Source of the DNA: Ascaris suum
Lineage: Eukaryota > Nematoda > Chromadorea > Rhabditida > Ascarididae
DNA: 64,000 bases
NCBI GenBank assembly: GCA_013433145.1
Contig: CM024168.1
Span: forward strand, 1,984,001-2,048,000
Reading direction: 5' to 3'
Shown here: positions 40,901-52,900 of the stretch, piece by piece
Position numbering within the stretch: the first letter of the stretch is position 1
Layout: each line of letters starts with the position of its first letter
Made by a program: the position numbers and the translations under genes
Notes under the pieces: generated by a model
What the model saw: the letters and a program-made list of their open reading frames with translations, nothing else
Database searches by the model: none
What the model was told of the DNA's origin: nothing

Positions 40901-43900
40901 TCCATCATCAATGCTAAATCGGATTTTGAACTATCCGCCTTTCTTGCGAGCACTTTATAATCACAACGAGCAAAAATGCCCATTAGATGGCAGATTTCAC
41001 AACTTATGATGACATCATACACGGTTTACAATTTGCGGATTGATTTCAATCATATATCTATGACTGACTCATTTTCGAGTGAATAATCGATAAATCGAGA
41101 CCTCGGTTTCTCTATTCAGAGCCAAACGCGATAACACTATATCATATGGTACCTAGACGTTGACTATTCCCGTTAAGATATGGTTTTCTTCATCGTAGAA
41201 ATGTTCGGAAAACAGAAGAGGTGAAGAAGTCTTTTGCATTGTTTGCAAATAAAAACAAATTCTTTTGATATGTCCCTCTTTTGCCTGCTATTCATCCTCG
41301 TCGAAATTTTGAGTCCCGAAAAGATCTGCTGGAAATAATTTGCCCAATTTCATTGGCAGACTATTTTATGCACGGGGATATCTGTTGGTTATAAAATTTC
41401 AATTCTATAACCATTTAAACTAAAGTCAGAGAATTTGCGAGATACAATTTACAATATACTTTAAATGTATTATGGATCACTAAAAAGTTAGATGGGAGGT
41501 TTTTCGCTTCAAACAGATCATCTTACCTGGGTCAGGTATTTGTATGTCAGGTGAGCATTCTCGGCGAGCACATCAGCTGCCAAGTCATAGTACTAAAAAG
41601 AAAAACACTTTAAAGCTTATCTTAATAAACGCCTGAAAATATAGATAGAATCACCAAATAAAATCACCTCAAAATTGAAAAATGAAAAAAATTTATAGAA
41701 ACTCAATGCAATGTGATTTTAGTTGAAAACATTTGCATAGACAATTAAAAACGCTCACTTCATATCTGCAATAAAGAAGAAGTAGATTACTGAACGTTTC
41801 AGGCGGAAATGGATTTTGGCTGAGCAAATATTGCAGCTTGGCGAACCCTGAAGAATCCGGAAGCCATTACCGAAATGCATCTCAACTTGTCACATACGAA
41901 GATGAAGGTACTATTATATTGTTTCAGATCGCATATTATTAACATTCTTTCCAATTCAAAACTCTTTTATTAGTGTGAAAGTTTTATTGAAAATTTGGGA
42001 CCCTCAGAGGGTTAGCTGTAATAATACGGCATGGAAGCATAGGAAAGAAATGAACACTTCAGGTTATTCAAGAAGTTACTCAGAAATGCAGCATTTCCGG
42101 TTAAATGCCTTCTTAATTCGAAGTAGTGGTTTACCGGATTTCATCATTTGCTATCGGAAGATATTACAGCGTAAATTTTGATTTCTTTATGCAAAAGTTA
42201 TTTTTGGCAAGGCGCTCAATAGTCCATAATGAATCTTGCCTGATAATAGTGAATCATAAATTTTTCGTAAAATGAAACGGGAAAACTATGCTCACATATA
42301 ATTTAAATGATGGAATTTGACTGTCCAATAAAATATCTTTAAATAAACTTTTAAAAGCTGTCCAGCTTGGTAGACATATGAAAATATTGCGCATATTATG
42401 AGGCAAAGTTTTGAATTTTAATTATTTCAGCCTGGATTTCTAATTTTTCTTAAATGTTATAAAGAATTCCGCTTACTTTTTGAAATTCTAGCGAATAGAA
42501 TAATGAAAAATTTTGCCAAAGAATAAAAATTTCCGATTTATTTTTTGACTGAAAAATGGCCTATGAAAAACGCTTTCGAAATCATTTATGACGAAAATTT
42601 TTGCGATAATTATAATTAAAACGCACCATCGGATGGGTTCGTGTTAATATTGATAAGTGCCTGATTGTGTAACGTAACCGGGTCGAGTTCTTCTTCGGAT
42701 CGTGGTGGCATATCGGTTAACGCTTCAGCGGCCGCTTCAACTGTAAATAGCCTGGCACTAACTGGCCAGTGTGCAAAACAAATGGCCTAGCTAGCCTCAG
42801 ATATTTCGGGGACACACAAATTCAGAAATATTTTTGCACTTCTTCTTACAATAAGCGCAGTCCCATCGGCAATAAAACATTCATTCTCAATTTTTTTAAC
42901 GACATATGCCCCCGACTTGCTTTTTGAGGCTTTCACATTTACGTAGTTTTTAATAAATAGCTGTAATTATTCTACTGGAGGTTTCTATATGAGAAAGAAG
43001 GATGAACGAATTTTAATAGAAGATGTGCATAAGCATATTAAAACGAGCAGGAACCTTTTAAATGCAGCAAATAGTTATTACTTACAGTTTTTCAATTTGT
43101 ATTCAATAGCCGATTTAAGGTTGCATGCTTCGATGAGAGCCGTTTCGTGTAGCATCAACGTATTACCCACTGAACGAACCTCCATTCCTTCGGTCACCAT
43201 ACCAATCGATAATTCTTTAATTTTTATAATTATATTTCAATTAATCCACATTTAAAGTTCAAAAATTGCAGAGGAATTTTAATTAAATAATCTCGAGTCT
43301 TTAAATTCAATCCAATATTGCCTTCAAAGCAACTACTACGTTTACCTGATTATTGTTCATGAGAAAATTTACCGTTATCGTGAAAAACCAATTCATTTCT
43401 CGTTAATTACGATTTAGTTTGAATAAAAAAAACCCACTCTGAGCCTCAAAATATTTATTTAATGAGGTTAGAAATTTTATTTCAATAAAGAAATAACAAT
43501 TTAAGCAAAGATTTGAGCAGCGGTACTTTAAATTTGGAGATATTCATCTATAAAGCGGATAAAATTTCATTTAAATAGCTACTTCATTTAGGAGTTAGCC
43601 AAAATTTCATTTAAAAAACACAATATAGCCAAAATAATAGAGGCTTTTGAGGACTGACCTAAGTTACAAAGAATCTATATTTAAAAAGCCATTTTTATAT
43701 ATTCCATTGCTATTTTCTTCTTCTTCACAAAATGACTGACGAACCGGTACGTTCATATATAGCAAGCTTAGTCACTTCATTATTTCTCCACTTTTTCATA
43801 GATTTCATGTCACATTCTAGAAGAACAAATGTCACTGGACCGATCAGCATGTATTAAAATTCACTTCAAGAACGTAAGACACTTTTTGCGCTAAAATTCA

Positions 43901-45849
43901 ACGGAACTTTTTCGCTAAAGGGGATAAGGTATTTCAGATCCCATGTTAATAACCATAAACGAATCGATCAAGTTATCAACTGAACACCTACGCTACTGAT
44001 CCAGTCCCTTAAAACCAAACATTAAATAACGCTAAACATAAAGAAAAAAAAATGTGCTCACCTGGATGATCCTTAATGCCTCTATCGATTATATCGGCTA
44101 TAAACTTCAGCGCATGTGAATATTCATGCATTTGATAATGGCAAAGTGCAATCGAATAAGCAAGATCTGGCTGAAACCAAAATTAATTACAGTATTTAAG
44201 AAACTGGCGAGATACAGAAGAAAATCGAGAGATTTTCCACATAGGAAACGATTGTAAAAAAAAAAGAACATTTATTTCCTACGAAAAACTATCAATGTGG
44301 AAAACTTTTCCATCACTGCAAACTTATGAAAAAATAAATTTTTGCATATATTATTGCATTATTGCATAAATTACATCTGCGAAACACAGTATGACGACGG
44401 CGCTCTCTAAAAATTTATGTTTGCCTCTCCGTTCGTTTGTCCGATTGTTGCAAATCGAGGTTCACTGCAGCCTGAGAAGAAAATATTTGATAGGTGGAAC
44501 CACATCACACATGACTCGTTTTACCAACTTTTATGCTTATATCGTTGAATGAGACAGCTACAGAGGATGTACCTGTTTAAGTGCACTTGAAATTTGCATA
44601 GGCGGAACATTTTACGATTGGTCGAATTGAAAAACAGGCGCGGACAACGCTATAAGTGCCCTGTATGAGCAACAATTTAAATGAAAAATGAGTTTACTTT
44701 CCTGAATTCTTTATTGTTCACTGATCGTTTGTGTAATCGACTGTTCCCGGGGGGGGGGGGGGACGAAGGGAGGGCGAAATTGCTCATTTGGTCCAATTTT
44801 CTCTTTTTTTCATGTTTACCTTCCAAATTCGACAATGTGAGTCTTAGATCCTTTCTTCGAATCTTTTATCCAATGAAACGGGCAATGTCTGGCAAACAAC
44901 TTTCAAGAAGAAAAAATCTTCGGAGCAATGATCAGCAATTCATCGCCGTCCCTTTTTGTTCTTTAAATTTTCCAACTCTTTAAAACACAAAGTTTCCATA
45001 CAGAAAGTTTAAAATATAAAGTTTTCATGCGGAAAGTCAAAGTTTTCCGACCTGATATCCATGAGTATTTGTGGCCGTATTGAAACGTTGCAATGCTTTC
45101 TCATAATTTCCTTCCTGTAATTAAACACCTGTGAAAAGTGATATTTCTTAAAGAAATTTTTCGCAGCATGTAAGCGTGGTGGAATAGACGAGACGAAACA
45201 TTCATGCTCACATATAATAGGAACTGTAATCGTTCTTGTACGTCTTGCACCGAGAAGAAACCCATTTCCATCGTTTCCAAATATAGTTGAATAAGTCTGT
45301 GCGTTAAGCTCACACTCGATACAGTGCTCTAACTGGAAAATGACTGCACTGTAGTGCTGAAGCGCTGCACAATGTTGCTCGAGCTTTGTCTACATGCACA
45401 GGCACATGCATTTCTTTGATTAAAATTTGAATTCTGGAAATGAGGGTTTGGGCCGAAGCGAATGCAACATATTCATAATAACCTATAGGCTACACCTACA
45501 ACAATTCTTTTCAACAAATGGAAAAAAAATGTAAAATGGAAAACAGGCGCAGGGTGAAGAACATGATATGCGAAGCCCACAAATGCCTACAGATAACAGA
45601 GAAATGTCATACTCAGTAAGCACAACACTGACCTCAAGATATGCGTGTAAAACTGAAGTAGCCTATAAGGCCAGATGCATTATCAATAAGTCCAATGTAT
45701 AACAAATGTCGAAACAATAAAGCAAATAGTACAATATCGAGATGCACTAAAGCTTAGGGTTAAGTCATTGATTGAAAATATTTCAGAAAAAAACTCGGCT
45801 AAACACGAAAGGCAATTAGAAGAGCAAAGGATTTAAAACTTACATAAAT

Positions 45850-45938
<89 letters not shown>

Positions 45939-47583
45939 GTTGAAATATGGGATAAATATAAAAGAATCGAAGATGAATTTAAAATACAGAATTTTGAAAC
46001 GACGATTATTGCGAAAATGGATACTGGTCAAGATGAAGATATGCTGATAAATATCCGAGAAAGTATGGGTAATACAGGAGAAACGATTGCCAAATAAACT
46101 TAAAATCTTTCTAAGACGGAAATGTGAATGAATGAAAAAACGAAAATTTTCTCAGTGAAGCTTAGAGTGAATTCACTTCGCATCCTTATTTGAGATTATA
46201 GCGAACGTGAAGAATTTTTTAAGTTTTGTTCAAATAAGGAGTTAACAATTTTATAAACTAAAATAAGACTGCAATAAAGAAGTCTACACCGAAGTAATCC
46301 AAGGCTTAGTAATTTGGGTCTTTATCTACGGTTGATCGCTTTGCAATTTCGTCGCAAATCAATTCCATAACAGCGACGGCAGATTTTTTTAAAATTATAT
46401 TTCTTATATATATTAAGATGCATAGCTGTTAATGAAGTTGACATTTAAGGGCAGTAAATGAAAGTATATTTTAAAAAGGGTGCAAATAAGAATGAGTTTT
46501 TCGGCTAGAAATCCCTTCAGAATAATGGTGAATGTCTTTAAGCCTAAAGTAGTTGAACACATTTAATACTTCCGTTAAAAAAAGTCTGACATTTGAATAG
46601 TTTAGAAAAAGCTAACCGTAAAACCGAATCACACTTCACACTTGCAGTGAAAAACTGTCAGCTACAAATAAAATAAGCAAGATATAAAGGTGATAATAAG
46701 TTGACCTTGTAATCGAGGCAAGCGAGATTGACCTCAGTGTCAGGATCGTCCGGTGCATATTGTTCGACGAGTACTCTCGCATTGTTCAAATCCTCTTCAC
46801 GATATTTGATAGCTGCTTCAAGTTTAACGACTTGACTTAAGAGATGAGGCTCTTCAATCTTAAAGAAATCCGTAGATAATATATCGATCTTCAATGGCTA
46901 ATTGAAGTTTAGCAATAGTCATCAGCAGCAATATGAGAATAAAGAACTGCTTTTAGTGTTCGTGCCCAATTCTAGTGCAATCTAATGCAAATTATATTGT
47001 CCTCGAAGCTGCAACTTCTACTCAGTCAACATTTTAATTTTAACAGCCATCACATATTCGGTGAGTCGAAAAAATATTTAAAAACATCTTTTTCCCAGCA
47101 AAACAATTGACGCAGACAGTCGGTGAATGGTTATTTGAGAAATTTTCTAATTGCCGAGAGTTTCTTCATCGAACAACCGCAAATCGAAATCCGGGGGGGG
47201 GGGGGGGCGGATTTCGGCTATTCTAAAATAAGTAATTAAAACAAACTTCCAAATGAATAATGAGAATTTTAAAAAATGAATACCTGTGAAAGAAGAGTTA
47301 TTGCTTCAGAAAACATAAACGCATTATAGAGCGATTGGGCATAATAAAGACGATACTCAGGATAATTCGGATAGTGCTGTGAGAGTTGATCGTAGCATTC
47401 AGCTGCTAACGGATAGTCTTGTGTATAGAAATAACAATATCCCAGAAGAGAAAGTGCAGCACGACTCTGCAAAAAAGCAACTATATAACTAAATAAACAA
47501 ACAAATAGGTAAACAAACGGATAGACAAATAGGCAGACAGACATACAGACAGACAGACGAACAGGGAAACATAAATAAACAAA

Positions 47584-47614
<31 letters not shown>

Positions 47615-49325
47615 AAGGACAAAGCAGACACATTCTAAGTCGACGTTTTTATTTCGTCAACTTCTTTTGAGTGATCTCATAAAGACTTCCTCCGTACGTA
47701 AGTTGCAACTGCTGTTATATCTCACCTGTATTACAACAAATTGCAGCCGAGCAATTTTATTGACAGCCGCAAAATGCTCAATCAAGTGCTTTAATAATTT
47801 CTTATGGAAATAACATATGCCGAAAACTTTTCAAATCATTTTTTTTATAATATAGTTTATAAGAAATTCAGCTGCACATTATCGAAGCGTTATTTTGGAT
47901 ATTTCAATTTTGAACCTAGCGACTGCGAAATTGTTGCAGTGCTCAAATGTGGCTTTGCAGGCACATTTAGAGGGGAGTGTTCTAACTGAAGTTTGAGAGT
48001 ATGTTTCCGAAGGTGGTACGGCGAAAGCGGGAAATAGGATTCATTTCAGGACATTTTGAAGAGGGTTGGTATGACCCCCCCCTTCGGTCCTCCCTGACCC
48101 CTTCTATTCTTGCACCATTTAGCTCCATATCTGAAGAAAGTTTTTAATATGGTATTTAAAACTTCCAAAAAAAAGAACAACGGAACTTTCTCACCTTCGG
48201 TGTTCGCTGAAGTTCATATTGTAGAATACGCATAACATCATTGTAACGATGCTCCTTTATCTGAAACATTTCACCGTTTAATTTTTTTTATTTGGATTTC
48301 TGCTTTGCGAATAAGCATTGCCATTTATTAATTCTCCATTTGTCCGTTTATTGTCACCTTCCAATGGAGATACAGTTAGTCCGTCTGATCGAAATTTGCG
48401 GGATAACTACCTGCGCCCTTTTCGTATACAGATTGCGAAAACCCTTCGGCCACCGGACTTTATCGTTTTATTGATCCTCAGGTTTCTATCTGTTGAAACC
48501 TCAAGACTTAAAGCATAACAGAGGAAATTTTCTTGCAAAACATTCGTCACAGGAAACCTAGCACTTTTCTTGCAGTGATACCTTAAATAAAGGGAGGGGG
48601 GGAGGGAGGGTCGGCATTAGAAATGCTCAAATCGATGAGAAACTCCACGAATGAGAGTTCCGATATGTCAAAATATTGTTCTTCATTTAAAAACATTTAA
48701 GATTAATGACCTATCAACAGCGTAACTTTTTACTTATGCTCTCGGAGATTGTTCCCAACGTCAACTCATATGCACATTCAACAAGTCTACAATAAACACA
48801 CGCTGTTTCTTATTTCCTAGGTTATTTCACAAGTACAGAAGTACCTAGGATACACAGAATAATGTGACGTGTCAGGTTAGGACCACCCAATTTCTCGTCT
48901 ACTAGCAGATTTTTCAATGATTCATTATTGACTGAGGGAGAACTGCTGTGGAATTGAAAGTTATATCCTCTTTTTGACGAAAGATAATGCAAAACAAATA
49001 AACTTTCTTTTCCAGTATATTTGCAAGAAATGATGGCTTTTAATGCCTACCAACATTTATAACACAAGCGAAATTCAGTAAAACGAGAACAACGGTCGAC
49101 TATTCTAAAATTTCAAATGAAGTCATAAATGAAATTTTTTGCACCAAAATTTTTTAAAAAGCAATTCAGAGTACTCATAAAATAACACTGAAAAAACAAT
49201 GATATTTATCAAAGAAAAAAAAATTGCTTCAAGTAATTGCTGTAGGAAATGGCAAATTAATAACTACTAACCATTCCGTAGATTGTACTCGTAAATTCTC
49301 CATCTTTTATTGGAGCAAACGACAT
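34907..49325 (-). CDS. dyf-1: IFT70 (TTC30 / DYF-1), intraflagellar transport complex B protein
   Basis: A TPR superhelix protein of the IFT-B core. In the family it wraps the proline-rich part of IFT52 and contacts IFT88. In C. elegans DYF-1 is needed for OSM-3 kinesin activity in cilium building, and in zebrafish fleer for tubulin glutamylation. The reconstructed protein is 649 aa, against 665 in human TTC30A. It aligns along the whole length: GEFTSTIYGM at the N-terminus, ALSLLGYCYFYTQDYPLAAE (first TPR, about residues 43-62), LTDMPPRSEEELDPVTLHNQ, QNPFPPETFSNLLLLYCRYE, VLMSQAKIYWDMGDYVQVEK, SAIVLANLCVCYIMTNQNEE, KKLGTDTWYYCKRCFVS, and a C-terminal STVTYEARFLRAL before TAG. The central linker (QIKDLRKLTKRVQ) is likely helical. 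The ATG was chosen because the human N-terminus starts at the same place and a splice acceptor lies just upstream. No truncation, frameshift or missing segment is seen. Confidence 0.97.
36239..36275 (+). repeat. C-rich tract in IFT70 intron 15
   Basis: CTTCCCACCCCCTCCCCAAG and following pyrimidine blocks, in the largest IFT70 intron. Confidence 0.6.
37400..37720. other. GC-richer block in IFT70 intron 15, possible dispersed repeat remnant
   Basis: It contains tandem-like ACCTGAC/CAACCCGACCGGG words and, at its right end, ACAGACATACATACGC after CTATAACTTC. The motif set resembles the block at 25430-25660 in inverse orientation. No coding potential recognised. Confidence 0.3.
39315..39590 (-). 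repeat. GC-rich degenerate minisatellite (about 32-bp period) in IFT70 intron 13
   Basis: On the minus strand CAGTACGAGC, CAGTACAAGC, CAGTACAATC and CGGTACGACC recur at spacings of 33, 63 and about 63 bp. Each is followed by TCCT and AAGG words, giving about six diverged units of about 32 bp. The block is far richer in GC than the rest of the gene and begins within about 45 nt of the exon 13 donor. The frame from exon 13 stays open through it to a stop near 39385. It could therefore yield a short alternative C-terminus if the intron were retained. Confidence 0.55.
44749..44762 (+). repeat. Poly-G run (14) in IFT70 intron 5
   Basis: TTCCC followed by 14 G. The exact length is prone to sequencing error. 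Confidence 0.8.
45852..45932. repeat. (TA)n microsatellite in IFT70 intron 4
   Basis: About 80 bp of uninterrupted TA. Confidence 0.93.
47193..47207 (+). repeat. Poly-G run (15) in IFT70 intron 3
   Basis: Homopolymer about 80 bp downstream, in transcript order, of the exon 3 donor. It is poly-C in the transcript. Confidence 0.8.
47500..47614. repeat. Compound microsatellite in IFT70 intron 2
   Basis: Successive AAAC/AAAT, GACA/GATA and finally (AAAT)n blocks lie just upstream of exon 3 on the minus strand. The nearest (ATTT) block ends about 115 bp before the exon 3 acceptor. Confidence 0.85.
48585..48612 (+). repeat. G-rich tract in IFT70 intron 1
   Basis: AAGGGAGGGGGGGAGGGAGG. Four closely spaced G-runs, quadruplex-capable on the plus strand. 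Confidence 0.65.
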
Positions 49326-49346
49326 CGCCGAAGTTTCCTGAAACTT
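49326..49346 (-). promoter_or_regulatory. 3' splice acceptor 12 nt before the IFT70 ATG (possible spliced-leader site)
   Basis: On the minus strand AAAAAAAGTTTCAG is followed by GAAACTTCGGCG and the ATG. The acceptor ends at 49338, leaving a 12-nt leader. Such a short leader behind a strong TTTCAG fits nematode spliced-leader trans-splicing. An ordinary 5'-UTR intron linking to an upstream non-coding exon is the alternative. Confidence 0.55.
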
Positions 49347-49953
49347 TTTTTAAATGAAACTGAGAGTATTAAATGATGAAATTCCCGGCGAAATAATTGC
49401 CGAAAATACTTTTTTCTTTTCTCAGTTCACCAAAGTTTTTTCGGCTCTGAGAATATAGTAAAGACAGAATTGCATTGATTTCTAAAGGCGATCTAGAAAT
49501 GCAATAATTCGCCATTACTTACTCGGATTCGATAATCCGACTCTGAGTCATTGCTCACTTGGAAAAATACAGAAACATAACGACTAATTTAAAGTTATTT
49601 AAAGCTATTAAATTATTATTATTGTTATCAATTATTATTCAAATTTAAACAGTTATTATTTAAACCACCGAAAAACTATAAATATCTTTCAGAATTGAAA
49701 AAAAAAGACTTTAAAATCGAATGTCGAAGAAATAAAATCGGGCAAAAATCAGAATTGCAAATTGTATCTATCGTTTAAAAAAAAAGACAGATTTAGGTAA
49801 AGCGCTTAGAAAAAGCTATGCAGCACTTAGTTAAGGTATGTCGTCACCTTACCCTAGTATTTTAGCATTGATTCGAATCTAAAATATATGCAAAAATTGC
49901 TTACCAAAGACGTTAGCTGCAACGCTAGCAAAAGGTGGATAATATGTTAGACG

Positions 49954-49967
49954 GTTGTCATAGAGAC
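49954..49967 (-). promoter_or_regulatory. X-box (RFX/DAF-19 site) upstream of IFT70
   Basis: On the minus strand GTCTCTATGACAAC matches the nematode X-box consensus RYYNYYATRRNRRC at every position, and so does its reverse complement GTTGTCATAGAGAC. RFX factors (DAF-19) switch on ciliary genes, including IFT genes, through this 14-bp inverted repeat. It lies 628 bp upstream of the IFT70 ATG. That is farther than the roughly 100-bp distance usual in C. elegans, which a 5'-UTR intron could explain. Confidence 0.7.
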
Positions 49968-52900
49968 AGTGCTGGCATATTTCCGTTTATAACCAAACAA
50001 ATGCATGTGATCTGGAAGCCAGCATGCTCTGCATGGAGGACACAACGGCAACGAGCATAAACACCGATGGAAACGAAATGACAGACAACATGAGGGTTGG
50101 GAGGAGGAGGGGAAGGGAGGGGATGTGTGTGGGTGGCGAATAGGGAATTCGTTGAGGCATATAGGGATTGAAATGTGCAATTCATCACTACGACGTATAT
50201 GCAACTCTAAGTTTGTCTAGACTTCTACTTTATAAAATATTTCATGCAATGAACATTTAGAGCACTTGTCGCTCTAAGTGAAAGTGATGTCTCCAACATA
50301 GGCATCACTCGAATGTATTTCAGCTATATTTACCAGCACTAGCACATCCGGCGATCTTCCGATATATTTGGGATCGATGTAGGCTACCGAAGAATGTACG
50401 CCCTAATGAATAAGGAGAAACGACGGGTATGCTCTTACGGCATAAAAGTTTTCTTGTTGAAAATACTTATTAATATGCAACAAATTCATTTCATGCAAAT
50501 GTGGATTTTCAAAAAAAAAAGCTCAGAATGGAACCACTACCATATATATTTAATTTTTTTTTCAGTAGACGGGAGATTCAGGACTTACTGAAAATATAAA
50601 AAAAAACTTTATTCGAACAAAAGGATGGAAAAAAAACAAAGGAAGAGATCGGATATAACGATATCAACGCTCTCCCCCTTTGGTGCTCGCAGTGACTGAG
50701 GAACACTTCGACGATGAATTCCTACTATCGTATTTCGCCAGTCCTCTTTTCGTTAGCACACATGCGCCTCACACATCAGACATGTCCCCTCAGAAACCAC
50801 ATAACCTCAGGTCGTTAGAGGTATCTTCCGACCTTAGAAAATTTGAACCAGTTCCCACTGCTTTTGATCATGATATTAAACCATAAAATCAAGTCCGCAA
50901 TTATTTCAGCTCATAATTTAACCAAACCACCGTAACAGCTGCCAGCAGTAACCCTCCATTTGATCATATACGACATATGTGGTATCGGTGGTTTCTATTT
51001 GGTGAATCCATTTGACGATTGACATTACATTTAATTCATTCGACAACAATAATAACCTTGCTTTCTTTAGTTCTCTATAGGTTAGAACATGGCGAATTTG
51101 TGAGAAAAATTACGTATAACGACATCATTATAAATATTTTACTTCAAGAAATTTCACCGTCTATCAGAGAATGAGACGAATCGCCTCTTCCATATTAAAA
51201 AAAAAATATATAATTTTCCAATATAATTATATAAACTCACATCCAACGAGTGAAATATAAGCAACAATAATCAGTCAATCAAACTTTAAAAAATTTTTCT
51301 CACAAACCTACATTTCGATGGAATTTTTTTCACACTTTCTTACCAATAAAACGTTTTTAAAAAAAATACCTTCTCAACAATTTAGCGTCGATCATTGCCC
51401 TCTCTATCACAGCCAATAATGCTTAGTTATAAAAAATTGTGGACATCATTATTCATGTACGTTAAAGTGATGAAAAAAATATATAAAAACTAATGAAAAA
51501 ACATGCGAGGAAACGTATTGGGTGAGCTAGCATGTTAGAGAAAAAGATGTATTTGGCGAACTGAAAACAACCCTAGCTTACTGAGTTTTCGTGCAGCACC
51601 CATCTGCACGAAAGCGCAGCACCTGAATAGTGCGAAGCTTGTTAAGAAGAACGATCACACCTCAGATTTAGAGAACCGTGCTGCACCCATCAAAAATTGT
51701 TCGCTATAATCGACGCGTACTACTCGCTTTCCATTTTCCCTAAACAGTATTATGTAATTCGGCAAAATCTATCACTCAAAATGACACATCAATGGCACAA
51801 GAGTCTTAAGAAATGAACACAGAAACTCACAGACATCGTCGAATAGGAAGGAACGCATGAATTTTGACCAGCCGGAGCTCGTCTAGAAGACCGAAGGAAT
51901 TTTAAGATAAGCGCCCAAGCGTTTACTTACCCAAATTTGAAATGCAATTCACAAACATCTCAATGCATATAACCTGAATCCTCAGCGATTCGTTACCTCC
52001 CTCTTTCTCGGAAGCTTATATTTAAATAAGCCCCGGCCTCTCCTCGGCTTCTTTCACCACTCAGATGCCCCTATCGGCTACTCCATCTCACATCAACTTT
52101 GCCTACATAAATCTTTTCCTTACCTCTCTCCCACCTCCGCTATCCAAATGCGTCACCATCTCTCACTGCCCTCCACCAAATCCAATCTCTCTGAAGATTC
52201 AGGATCCTTCTTTTTCCTCCTCGAGCGATCTAAAGCACTAAGGCGCCTGCAGGATACATTCCTAAATAAAACACTTTAAAACTTAATTTGTATGTCCGAA
52301 AATCAAAGGAATGCGCGCAAATGACAAAGAAATTTGCAAATGAAAAACACCAACAAGCTATGCTTCAGCGTATTTTGGACAAAAAATCCATTAATACTAA
52401 ACGAAACGAGATAGTTATCGTAATCAACATCAAGTTTACGTCAGAAGAAGTCAAAAGCAATTATGAACTCCAGCTCTAACCCTTCATGTTAGCTCCATCA
52501 AAGCTCCGCCTGTTCAACTTGACATCTCGACTTCGTTCCTTCTCAACAAAACAAAAATAAATTATTCAATAATCATTGCACATAAGCACCAATTCTTGCA
52601 CTATTATTATAAAATATTACATATTTAAGTAATGAAAATTCTCTATGAAACACTAACAATTGAAATTCTTTGTCGATAAAACATATAAGAAACCCTTTCG
52701 TCTATGTTCCTCGAAAGTATACTCAACTTTGAAAAACCGAAAAATCTTCAGTTCAGTATAAAAAAAATAAAAACCAATAACAAATACGTGTAATATTCTT
52801 CGAATAAAAATGCAAATCTATGAAATAAATCCACATAAATTGGTGTTTTTCAATTCAATTTCTAATCCAAAACATATGCAAACAGTTCTTAATCGTTATA

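Larger units (their letters stand above)
34907..49325 (-). other. dyf-1: Exon map of IFT70 (18 coding exons)
   Basis: Coding exons in transcript order: 49325-49272, 48260-48195, 47466-47284, 46858-46706, 45114-45052, 44170-44062, 43214-43086, 42740-42627, 41847-41759, 41592-41527, 40736-40611, 40116-40046, 39746-39599, 38898-38836, 38296-38225, 36000-35878, 35596-35407, 35037-34907. They total 1950 nt, 650 codons with the stop. All 17 introns are GT-AG and range from 166 bp (exons 9-10) to 2224 bp (exons 15-16). Eleven introns are phase 0. Acceptors are CAG 10, AAG 4 (exons 4, 7, 16, 17) and TAG 3. Every boundary preserves the reading frame and the alignment to human TTC30. Confidence 0.93.

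Noticed and set aside
52130..52262. Candidate last FAM76 exon (RLSALDRSRRKKKDPESS)
   Set aside because: The preceding exon ends in phase 0 and the CTGCAG acceptor puts this frame out of phase, so it cannot be joined without another exon.
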